NCBI GenBank assembly: GCA_947579605.1
Contig: OX388321.1
Location: 15,119,614 to 15,183,613, forward strand
DNA length: 64,000 nt
Direction of reading: 5' to 3'
From: Athripsodes cinereus
Taxonomy: Eukaryota > Arthropoda > Insecta > Trichoptera > Leptoceridae
Shown one piece after another: positions 1 through 9,114 of the stretch. Under the pieces are notes generated by a model. That model was not told where the DNA came from and made no database searches. It saw only the letters and a list, made by a program, of their open reading frames with translations. The position numbers and the translations under genes were made by a program. How positions within the stretch are numbered: the stretch's first letter is position 1; every line of letters begins with the position of its first letter.

Positions 1-149
1 CACCACTGTTTTTAGTTAGTAATTTTAGTAACATCTTTTCATCATGCTGCTTTTTGTGGGAATATTTGTATCACGCAAACACATTTGAATTTGGTGCGAG
101 TGTTCATACTTAACCTCTTTTGGTTTTATTGGAATTTACTTTTTGTGTG
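1..149. other. Anonymous AT-rich DNA
   Basis: Nothing recognisable; T-rich flank of the first family A SINE copy. Confidence 0.5.
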
Positions 150-296
150 AAATCTTAAATTCAGCGATGAGGTTTGCCACTTGACCTGATTTTTTTTGTT
201 GGCACGGAGAGGTTGTTTCCCATGTTAATAACACGAAGCTGGTCTACGGGCTACCATACTTGTGGGATATGCCGTGAGTTGTAGTAAATAGTAGTT
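150..296 (+). mobile_element. Family A SINE, degraded 3' half
   Basis: Reads AATCTTAAATTCAGCGATGAGG, then a GGCACGGAGAGG block, the CTTGTGGGATATGCCGTGA core and a short GTAGTAAATAGTAG tail. It lines up with the better copies at 11301 and 44101 but lacks the 5' half and several internal bases. Confidence 0.8.
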
Positions 297-2080
297 TATC
301 ACATACAGTTAGTTCCCTAGATTGTGCTGGATTGGAATATGTCATATAAAGTAGCAGTAAACATATGGGCAAGGCTCATGTTCAATAGTGAACAGGAATA
401 AAACTAGAAATATCTAGTATTAAACTAAAATAAAAATTTGATATCTCTTAAAGTTGGCAATTTTTTTTTGTTTTGTTTTTCTGATTAACGTTAATCGATG
501 AACTTACAAAAACGACCGACAGACTATCTGTAAAATTGAAGAAAAAAATCAACATAAAGTTATAATAGATAGTTATGTAGGTATTTTATTGTATGTTTTT
601 TTTTTTTTAAATTAAACTTCATATTTAAGGTACGGTGTGTGTAATTAGGTACAGAATAAAATACCTATATATTCACCTTACACATTGGTAGTTACATAAT
701 ATACGTAGGTGTATATATTTATCCGACAACTCGTCCTAAAAGTTTGGTTAAAAGGGTGATTGCCAGTTCTAACGATTTCAAAATTTATTCATAGGTAGTA
801 TAATAATAGCTTTCGCCTATGTTTGTATGTATGTACGTATGTGTGTAGTATTATTATTCTTATAGGTATCCGAAGTACTTTTCAATGGTGATTGTGCTTT
901 TCCTAATCACCCCAACCGTCCTTTCCTCGCTCCTTCTCTTACCTTTTCATGCCGTCCCTCTTTCCCTTTCTTACGGGTCCCGTATTAATTTATTTATTTT
1001 GGAGAAGAGTTTTACGGATCAGCGGAGTTGTGGCGAGTTTACAACATCCCGCTAAGGAACTAAGCATTATAACGAGACTAATCCAATTTTAATTTGAGTT
1101 GAGGAAAGGTGAAATTATCTACGCATTAAAATTTGTGACCACACATGAAAAGCACAGAATAAAAGTTATGAAAAACAGCAGTGATTTTTTTCAAATTTAG
1201 GAGCTGGATTTTGTAAAAAAATAGGTTCATTTGTATAATTTGGAAATGCAAGTTTGTAATCATTATGTATGTTTATGCATCATATATCTTGTAGGTAAAT
1301 GTCAATGTTTTCAGTAAACTGAACAATAAAAAATGATAAAATTTTTAGTCAAATAAGATATGTATAAAGATAATTAAAAAAAGCGGTAATATTTTTTCCT
1401 ACAAATAAAAAAACTCACTTCAATCAAATCTGTTGGCCAGAACATGAGTCGATATTTTATTTTATATCATAAAGCGGGTCGAATAAAAATAATATTCGAC
1501 AGGTTTTTACGGTTCAATTGAGTGAGTTATGTGCAATTTGAGAAGAAAGCTTCCCTATAAAAATGTATTTTGCATAATGTTCAATATTTTACAATATTTT
1601 CTTTAGATATATTATGTGCTATTGTAATATATCGATTCGATTTCAATATGATGAAATAGTAACGGATACCAATCCAATTGTAATTTTATTAAAATCTCAA
1701 GTGGCGGAAGAGTCTACGTTTTTCCACCTTGGGTGGTTGTGTGATAAACGGCATTGAACGTGTGGAAAGATCCACAAATCACGATTGGGAAAAGATAACA
1801 CTAGATGCCCTTTTCAGATTTCCCCGAAATGTTAAGGGATGGAACAATGTCATTTGGGCTAATGGAATAAATTGATTAGGTAATTTTACCCGAATCAAAT
1901 GCCTGTCAGAAATCTAAGATTGGATGATTTGAAATAAGAATTGAATAAATTGCTATTTTGAAATAAATCCCATGGGTTTTTCCGTAATGGGGGATAATTT
2001 TAGAATATTCTATACGTAGGTCCGTTTTTTATTTTCATATAAGCACTTCTAAGAGATATCGCTTGGTTTTGCATTTAGTA
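297..2080. other. AT-rich non-coding stretch
   Basis: No gene seen. A C/T-rich, less AT-rich patch at about 895-1075 (many CCCTC and CTTTCC runs, then GCGGAGTTGTGGCGAG) could be the worn end of a retroelement but matches no other copy here. TGTATG-type simple repeat lies at 820-848. Positions 1695-1810 contain a TTCCACC/GGTGG-rich patch of unknown origin. Confidence 0.5.
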
Positions 2081-2338
2081 CTTCTACTACCCCATCACGC
2101 CATATCTCAAAAGTGTCTCATATCTCATATCTCAAAAGTGGGATAACCAGCAGACATCATGCTATAAACATGCATACTGCCCTCTTCGTGCCGACTATAG
2201 GATTCAAGATTCAGGATGGGTGACAAACAACGTCGCTGAGGTTAAGATATAAAATGTCTTCATTTTTTCGAAAACCTGCCTTTTATAGGACTCTCGGAAA
2301 AAGAGTAGGAGATTATAACTTTACCGGACGCTCCACGA
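2081..2338 (-). mobile_element. Family A SINE, near full length, minus strand
   Basis: Plus strand starts CTTCTACTACCCCATCACGC (inverted TAG tail and GCGTGATGG core) and ends ACGCTCCACGAAACG (inverted 5' CCCGTGGAG). Internal landmarks CCTCTTCGTGCC, TTCAGGATGGGTG and AAAATGTCTT match the other minus-strand copies. The CATATCTCAAAAGTG piece is locally duplicated, a post-insertion slip. Confidence 0.85.
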
Positions 2339-3061
2339 AACGAGTGTAGTATTGAGTAGAAAATAAATATATTTGTTGAAATCATAAGCACCTACTATAT
2401 TAGTGAACAGATTATGAATTTGGACATTTTGAAACATTTTGTTAAAAAAGTAAGTGTTATACATGAATGGACCCATGGAATTCCCTAATTAAAATAAATT
2501 CTGCTAGAGTGAATCAAGTGGTTATTCTATTATTTTATAGAAAATGTCAAATAGAGATTATGGAATATTTGTATAAATATTTTTGTATATTATGTAACAT
2601 GTTTCAAATTCACATAATTATGAAATTCTACTACGTGTGCACCGACACAATTTATAATATTTGTATAAGTAAATTGAAATATACCTATCTATCAAACAAC
2701 AATTGAAATACCCACTATATATCAACAGAAGATCTTGTTTAAGCGTAATACTTCAAAAAAAAACTCTACACTTCGACACTATCCGTGAAAAAGGATCACA
2801 TAAGTTATATATTAATACATAAAACATGTATTCCTTTTTGTTACAATGTAGACACAATGGATTTACGAGTTTGGAGAACAAACTAAAATATTAAAAAGAT
2901 GACACATGCACGTGTCTGCTCTTTGTTTAGAGTACTAGGTACATTTCTAGCGAAGGTTTATTGATATATTTATTACAAGATAAGTTTGTATACAGACTCG
3001 AGTGTTATCCATCACAATTTCGATTGAATTTACATACCTATATTGTACGATGCGTATTATA
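2339..3061. other. AT-rich non-coding stretch
   Basis: No supported feature. A 79-codon open frame at 2467-2706 is composed of AT-rich codons with no domain signal and is treated as chance. Confidence 0.5.
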
Positions 3062-4325
3062 ATCCACACATAAATATTCTAATGCGTTCGTATGTATGTT
3101 CGTATGTCCTTAATGGACTCTGAAATAAGGAAAGACAGAAGTAAAATAATACACTCTATACGAGGTCTCATATCCTGGGCACGTTCAAGGCCAAAAACAT
3201 TTAAAATATCTTATGTATTGATAAAGATATTATAATAATAAAATTTGTATGGATAAATCTATGAAAGTTTTTGTAAGTAGCAATATTCATAGTCGAACAT
3301 TTTTCAGTGTACTGAATTAATTTCACAATGGATGTAACGAGAAATACATCAGTACTGAAACTAAACATATGGGGATTATTTTGGTTATAAATTATTGTGT
3401 TTGGTTATGATAAAAACTCCTGAATTATGCGAGTTAAAATTGCATATTTTTGACATCTTGGGCTAATTTCATAATGGCCGACATGAATGACATAGAATCC
3501 AATACATTAATATTTTGGTTGGTACATCGGTTCATTAGTTTGTTTGTTTTTTGACTTTTATGTCCTCTTTACGATATGTCTCATCCAGTATGCGAGCTGA
3601 AAACATTTAATAAGTATTCTTTTATAAAGATTGAATTTATAAATCATGATGTATCAACAATCTTTTGTTGATGTTTTGTAAAATCACAAAAATCTCATAT
3701 TATCTACAACAATCGACAATATGTGTTCTTATTTTATTGTAGGATATTCTTAGTTTCTTCTTATTTCTAAATATAGTTATCTGTTATATCAAACACAGAG
3801 AATTTAGAAAGATTTATCATATCAAATGAAATGTATCATCCACACATAAATATTCTAAAGCGTTCGTTAGTTCGTATGTCCTCAATGGACTCTGAAATAA
3901 GGAAAGACAGAAGTAAAATAATACACTCTATACGAGGTCTCATCTCCTGGGCACGTTCAAGGCCAAAAACATTTAAAATATCTTATGTATTGATAAAGAA
4001 ATTATAATAATAAAATTTGTATGGAAAAATCTATGAAAGTTTTTGTAAGTAGCAATATTCATGGTCGAACATTTTTCAATGTACTGAATTAATTTCACAA
4101 TGGATGTAACGAGAAATACATCAGTACTGAAACTAAACATTTGGGGATTATTTTGGTTATAAATTATTGTGTTTGGTTATGATAAAAACTCCTGAATTAT
4201 GCGAGTTGAAATTGCATATTTTTGACATCTTGAGCTAATTTCATATTGGCCGACATGAATGACATAGAATCCAATACATTAATATTTAGGTTGGTACATT
4301 GGTTCATTTGTTTGTTTGTTTTGTG
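3062..4325 (+). repeat. Direct duplication of a ~0.49-kb segment, offset ~0.78 kb
   Basis: The segment starting ATCCACACATAAATATTC at 3062 recurs at 3838 and stays almost identical to about 3552 and 4325 (shared strings CTCTATACGAGGTCTCAT, GGGCACGTTCAAGGCC, GGTTGGTACAT). Only scattered substitutions and a 4-base difference near CGTATGTATG separate them, so the duplication is fairly recent. No coding frame is present in it. Confidence 0.9.
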
Positions 4326-4334
4326 ATTTGTATG

Positions 4335-4742
4335 TTCTTATCTTATTGTAAGATGTTTAGTGTTTTTCAAAATATAGTTATCTGTAATATCAAAAACATA
4401 GAATTATTAATTCAGTGATATTTCAATGTTCTTTTGTCGAAGTATGCTAAACTTCAAAATCTTAAAAAATCTTATATATCGACAACGATACTATTAATAC
4501 GTCTTCTTATTTTATTGTAAGATGTTTAGAGTTTTTCAAAATATAGTTATCTGTTATATCAAAAACATATAATTATTAATTCAGTGATACTTCAATGTTC
4601 TATTGTCGAAGTATGCTAAACTCCAAAATCTAAAAAAATCTTATATATCGACAACGATACTATTAATACATGTTTTTATTTTATTGTAAGATATTCAGAG
4701 TTCCTTTTTATTTCAAAATATAGTTATCTGTTTTATCAAAAA
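4335..4742 (+). repeat. 169-bp tandem repeat, ~2.4 units, related unit at 3640-3800
   Basis: The string TTATTGTAAGAT followed by CAAAATATAGTTATCTGT occurs with its TATTGTAA anchors at 4345, 4514 and 4683, exactly 169 bp apart, with TATCGACAACGATACTATTA in each complete unit. A diverged unit (TTATTGTAGGATATTC, anchor 3736) lies between the two copies of the 0.49-kb duplication, so both repeats arose from one local rearranging block. Confidence 0.88.
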
Positions 4743-5300
4743 CTGGGATCCAACTCAAATACAATGGCATGAAATATATCATTTTTAATCATCTCATGTG
4801 CCTCATTTTTCTCATTTTTAATTAACCCATAGATAACATAAGTAAACTTGCATTTAACATAATACGGTGATAATTTAAGTAGGCACTTTTGTAATATATT
4901 ACCACATATTATGCCTCCATCTATTTGTTTCATTAGAAGTATTTCATTTATTCAAAACAAGCATCTAAAAACATGAGATTTTCAAAGTTTAGATATTAAG
5001 ATATTGGCTATTGATAAAGTAAATTGTTAGAATTGCATACCAGCTTTATAATTCCGTTTTAAGGCAATGTCTCACTCCAAAAATAAAATTGTAGCTAAAT
5101 ATAAAACGTCATTTGTGTAACATCTATTTTAGGAATATAATTACATTTCAAATAAAGAATTATGACCGCGATTTGTAATTTCACATAATAAAATTATTAT
5201 TGTTTGGTTTGCGGTATTTTTAAATTTCACTGGGGTATTCTAAATTCAAAATAATTATAGAATATTATACGTTCTAAATGCAAACATCTCAAAACTGTCA
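4743..5300. other. AT-rich non-coding stretch
   Basis: Nothing recognisable. The 65-codon minus-strand open frame at 4736-4933 has no family signal. Confidence 0.5.
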
Positions 5301-5329
5301 TATAAGTGCCACAAATGTCAAAATCCAAC

Positions 5330-5560
5330 GCTTTATCTGGGAGGCGTTCAGGGTAACATAAATATCGCTCGATGTTCAGTGACCTGAGCGACCATGAAGT
5401 TGCAATGAGTGGTGAATGGCACCCCGGATAATCGTGAACAACTTTGAGCGTTTTTATATTATTATTATTATTTGGATGATTTGTAAAGCGCCGTTTTGTG
5501 AAAAAAAATCCACCTCAAGGGCGCTCACATCCCAAATGTCATCGTACTGGCGCCATTTTC
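5330..5560. mobile_element. Fragments of short inverted-repeat elements
   Basis: Holds GGCGTTCAGG...CCTGAGCG pieces and a block (TTTGGATGATTTGTAAAGCGCC ... CCTCAAGGGCGC) whose reverse complement resembles 26990-27075 (CTGGCGCCCTTGAGACGG ... GGCGTCAAAATAAAATCATCC). The two sites are therefore copies of one small repeat family; boundaries are not clear. Confidence 0.5.
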
Positions 5561-5782
5561 GTAAGATTCATTCGCGGTAGTGCGTCATGCTTTACTTGAT
5601 TACGTTTTTAATTTGAATAGTTAAATTGGCTTTGCTTTAAGAATGTTTTTAGGATAATGCATATTTAAACAAACCGTAAAAAATAAATTATTCACTAAAA
5701 TCTGCACTAACTATTTTAATTTCTCTTTCATTTCACTTCTTGAACTAAAAAAATATGATTTTCTGTTTTGAAAAATTATATA

Positions 5783-6250
5783 CCGACACTTATGTTTGCA
5801 AGCGAAACTTGGACGTGGTTGAAAAAGGATGAGAGTGGAATAAATGCTGTAGAGATGCGTTCACTGAGAAGAATGGTTGGTAAAACGTTGCGAGATAGAG
5901 TGAAGAATGAGGATATCAGGAGAATGAGCGGATGTGAGAGGAGTGTTGTGAACAGAATGCGTGTAAACAAGTTGAGATGGTTTGGACATGTTGAGCGAAT
6001 GCAAGATGAAAGGATGACGAAGAGGATGTATTTATCTGAAAGAAGGGGTGTGAGAAAGCGCGGACGTCCAAGAGCCACGTGGCTTGATCACGTGGACCAA
6101 ATTCTTAAGGACGGACGCGTGCTGAGTAAGAGAAATCAGCGTGCATGTATGAGAAACTGGATGAATGTAGAGGAAGCGAAAGAAGTATGTAAGGATAGAT
6201 CTATATGGCGTTCCGTTCTCTCTGCCTACCCCTCCTGGGACATGGCGTGA
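5783..6250 (+). pseudogene. C-terminal part of an RTE-like LINE reverse-transcriptase protein (5' truncated, frame open)
   Basis: 156 open codons begin PTLMFASETWTW, followed by MRSLRRMVGKTLRDRVKNEDI, LRWFGHVERM, RGRPRATWLDHVDQILKDGR and ending SAYPSWDMA-stop. This is the region after the polymerase domain of an RTE-like non-LTR protein, whose intact ORF would be around a thousand codons. The endonuclease and polymerase parts are absent because the copy is 5' truncated, not because of mutations; the remaining frame has no stop or frameshift, so the insertion is young. The open frame can be extended back to 5768, but 5774-5782 is target DNA. The stop codon is only about 24 bases from the end of the element, as expected for RTE. 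Clade assignment is from memory of motifs. Confidence 0.85.
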
Positions 6251-6273
6251 GGGTATAGTATAGTAGTAGTAGT
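5783..6273 (+). mobile_element. 5'-truncated RTE-like LINE with TAG-repeat tail
   Basis: Ends with GGGTATAGTATAGTAGTAGT. The 9-bp string AATTATATA occurs immediately before (5774-5782) and immediately after (6274-6282), a probable target-site duplication of a target-primed insertion. Confidence 0.8.
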
Positions 6274-6329
6274 AATTATATAAGACAAGAATACACCATA
6301 ATTACGATTAACTTCGCAATTGTTTTGGC

Positions 6330-6530
6330 AACCGTCATCACTCAAACGTCAAGGTAACTGTCAGAGTGATAATCATCTTGCTATGATTTCGGTAGATCAC
6401 CCGACGACATGCCTGAACGCAACAGTGCGAGTCGTCGGGTGACTCGCTCCGGGCGCGTGAACGGATAGAGCGTCGTCGAGTGATCACTCGGTGACTGTTT
6501 GAACGCCTCCCTGGGTTGCTAGAAAATAAA
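6330..6530. repeat. GC-rich inverted-repeat patch (decayed miniature element)
   Basis: Contains a perfect 12-bp inverted repeat TCACCCGACGAC (6397-6408) and its complement (6431-6442) with a 22-base loop, then GTCGTCGAGTGATCACTCGGTGAC. Composition is far from the AT-rich surroundings. Similar words (GTGATCACT, CCCGAC) occur in the 7069-7492 element. Confidence 0.6.
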
Positions 6531-6887
6531 TGTTGCCAGAAAATTGGTTATTGGTTATGGTTATTAATCTTTACTTTATTATGGTTTTATGAGTATTCGT
6601 TACTTTAAAATCAGTACCTGAAAAATAAATAATTGTTATTGATAATACATATCACACCAACATCAGTAGATTGGATTGCAGATTCTATTTAAAATAAGTT
6701 TTTGGTATATCCTACATTGAATCCGTTTGGTAATACGTGCTTATTTATGCATGATTTTGGCACGCATAGAGCAGATTATTATTATGACATATAGCTATTT
6801 TGGTGCTAAATAGATCTTAGACTTAAAGCATAATACTCAAGGTGTAACTAGACGTTAAATTAGCTGACTGAAACATAATAATTTAGA
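6531..6887. other. AT-rich non-coding stretch
   Basis: No feature seen. Confidence 0.5.
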
Positions 6888-7068
6888 TTTGTAGACTGTA
6901 ACTAGAAGTCAATTTTGTACACCGTAAATATATTTCAAATTTCCAATCTGTAAACGCCAATTAATGTTTGAGGAAAATGTTTGGTTGCTCCCGGTGAATA
7001 ATAATTAATATGCTTAGTTGTTACCGGTACTTAATCCTTTTTAATTAAATGACATAACATCTGATTAT

Positions 7069-7492
7069 CTAAAGGAGCGCTCACATTTGTTCACTTCCAG
7101 TGATCACTCTGGATGATCCTCCAAAATAAAAAGGTGTGAACAGGCGTTTCATCAATAGTCAATCGTTTCATCAATCACTAGCGATTCCGGATGAAACCGA
7201 TTACTACCCGACATAATGTTGACGAAAGGTCCTTTCACTGAAACGACCATAAACAAGTTTTATCCTTTAATTTGTCTTATTCTCTATGAATTTGTATTAA
7301 AAGTCAGAATCGTGTACCAAATTATCATACTTTCGTGAATTTTATTCATTTGATTTAAATTTTATTAAGTGCTATTTTTCATTTATTTTTACGACGTCAA
7401 ACTACATACAACATGACCGTGAGTGTCGGATGGCAGTGAATGTATAGGATGAACAAATGTGAACAGGTGAAGCAATGTGAATGCTACTTTAG
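7069..7492. mobile_element. 424-bp miniature inverted-repeat element
   Basis: The ends are CTAAAGGAGCGCTCACAT and the complement of CTAAAGTAGCATTCACAT (15 of 18 match), followed on both sides by sub-terminal TTTGTTCA words. TAT flanks it at 7066-7068 and 7493-7495, a likely 3-bp target duplication. It has no coding capacity. A 3-bp duplication suggests a PIF/Harbinger-type transposase acting in trans, which is inference. Confidence 0.72.
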
Positions 7493-7543
7493 TATTACAA
7501 ACTGAAAAAAATGTAGACTGAAACCAGAAGTCAAATTTGCACA

Positions 7544-7581
7544 CAGTTACTGGATGTTAAATTTCCAACATCCAGTAACTG
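7544..7581. repeat. Perfect 15-bp-arm hairpin
   Basis: CAGTTACTGGATGTT, 8-base loop, then the exact complement. It is present in only one of the two tandem copies around it, so it arose after the duplication. Confidence 0.85.
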
Positions 7582-7755
7582 TAAAACGACAATTCATGTT
7601 TGAGGAGGTCGTTTGGTTGTTACCATAGAATAATAAACATACTTTGATGTTATTGGTAGTTATTTTTTTTTATAAAAGATATACCTATCTGGGTTTTGTT
7701 ATTTTTTTTATTTTTTAATCTAATGACAAAACATCTGAATATCTAAGTAACTGAA

Positions 7756-8425
7756 AATAAAAACTTAAAATACCAATTCAAATGTGGGAAATTTTATTTA
7801 ACTATGTTGGTAGGTAACCAACCAATTATTATTATTTTTTCTCAAAATAGAGCATTTACCCGTTTTTTTTCTGTTATAGGCATTTCCTAATTTTTTACTT
7901 AAATAAGGGGATGTGGGTTTTAAACACTGAGTTTTTAAATTGGGAAGAGGTTAAAGTACCTACTTTTTTTCAGGTAGGCACCTACTAATATTGACGTGTG
8001 TGATTACAAACTTCATGTTTTGAAATTGGGAAGAAATTTTTTTATATAGGTTTTGCACTTTTTATTTACTTAATCAGTTTTACGTAGTTAGTGCTTACTT
8101 CACTTTTTTCAATAAGATTGTGTAGTTTTAACACATTTATTTGGATGATTATCTGTTTTTAAACCCGAGCGATGCCGGGTTATAAAAGCTAGTAATATAA
8201 ATAAAGTATTTCAAACCCTTTTATAGAGGGTAGGTATATCCGAAATATTTGTTCTTTTCTTTTGTATTTTATTTCATGAAATGTATGTATATTAAATTCA
8301 AGTTATCCTAATAGAAAGAACAAGAGATGTAGTATAATTATGGATAAAATAGGTACCTACTTTCCTGAGGCAATGAAAACTGACGAATCATAAGATTATA
8401 CGATTTGATAGGACACAATTTTCAT
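7756..8425. other. AT-rich non-coding stretch
   Basis: No gene seen; poly-T runs and GTAGGTACC-type strings. Confidence 0.5.
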
Positions 8426-8571
8426 GATTATTGTATGTAACACAGTCTGTTGTGTTGAAAACTGGATTTCACTTGCTCAGAAGTGTGGATGTCAATCAAA
8501 TTAAGTTTTTAAACTACTATAGATGACTCGTACACATTGAATTAGCTCAGAAAATGGACATTAATATTTTT

Positions 8572-8639
8572 GCCTAGTCTGAGGATCGAACCCACGACCC
8601 CTCGCTTGCAAGGCGAGTGTGTAAACCACTAGTCCAACC
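8572..8639 (-). other. tRNA-like sequence (left arm), mirror copy
   Basis: Exact mirror of 8957-9024 except for one base next to the A box. The two internal promoters point away from the palindrome centre. Confidence 0.75.
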
Positions 8640-8956
8640 TAATGAATTACATAGGTACATACTAGTTAGGTATATTATATATACCGTGTGTACGTGGTAG
8701 ATACATCAATGTGAACTTCCTTAAGGATAGCATGATACAGAGTCTCGATGCTTACGAATCGACACAAGGCTGGTTGAGAGTACTCTTTAAATATACGACT
8801 GTTCTTTAAAGAGTACTCTTAACCAGCCTTGTGTCGATTCGTAAGCATCGAGACTCTGTATCATGCTATCCTTAAGGAAGTTCACATTGATGTATCTACC
8901 ACGTACACACGGTATATATAATATACCTAACTAGTATGTACCTATGTAATTCATTA

Positions 8957-9024
8957 GGTTGGACTAGTGGTTAACACACTCGCCTTGCAAGCGAGGGGTC
9001 GTGGGTTCGATCCTCAGACTAGGC
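8957..9024 (+). other. tRNA-like sequence (right arm), anticodon loop TGC
   Basis: Has an A-box-like TGGACTAGTGG, a perfect 5-bp anticodon stem (CTCGC/GCGAG) around CTTGCAA (TGC, alanine type), and a B-box GGTTCGATCC. The T stem pairs 4 of 5, but the acceptor ends do not pair. It is therefore read as a SINE head derived from a tRNA, not a working tRNA gene. RNA polymerase III promoter boxes are intact. Confidence 0.75.
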
Positions 9025-9114
9025 AAAAATATTAATGTCCATTTTCTGAGCTAATTCAATGTGTACGAGTCATCTATAGTAGTTTAAAAACTTAATTTGA
9101 TTCACAATTTTCAT

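Larger units (their letters stand above)
6888..7755 (+). repeat. Two tandem copies of a ~0.2-kb repeat, split by a miniature element
   Basis: 6888-7065 and 7508-7755 share, in order, TGTAGACTG, AGAAGTCAA, TTAATGTTTGAGG/TTCATGTTTGAGG, GTTTGGTTG, GAATAATAA and ACATCTGA(T/A)TATCTAA. The 424-bp element at 7069-7492 sits between them. Confidence 0.8.
8426..9102. mobile_element. Inverted-dimer insertion of tRNA-like family C
   Basis: CACAATTTTCAT is found at 8414-8425 and again at 9103-9114, so the whole intervening 677 bp may be a single insertion with a 12-bp target duplication. It is made of 68 bp of unique left end plus the palindrome 8494-9102. A single, decayed family C copy is at 45563-45825. 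Confidence 0.65.
8494..9102. repeat. Near-perfect palindrome, two 298-bp arms, 13-bp spacer
   Basis: Arms 8494-8791 and 8805-9102 are reverse complements in strict register (coordinate sum 17596 at both ends, so no net indel). I saw only two mismatches (GAGAG/CTCTT near the centre and GTTTAC/GTTAAC in the tRNA-like part). Transcription through it would give a ~300-bp double-stranded RNA hairpin. Confidence 0.92.

Noticed and set aside
5776..6078. Minus-strand 100-codon open frame
   Set aside because: Antisense shadow of the RTE-like protein fragment.
6397..6442. Rho-independent terminator
   Set aside because: Hairpin without T run, in a eukaryotic repeat-rich context.
8957..9024. Functional tRNA-Ala(TGC) gene
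   Set aside because: Anticodon arm and both promoter boxes look good, but acceptor strands do not pair, there is no downstream T-run terminator at the tRNA end, and the unit recurs as part of a ~300-bp repeat.
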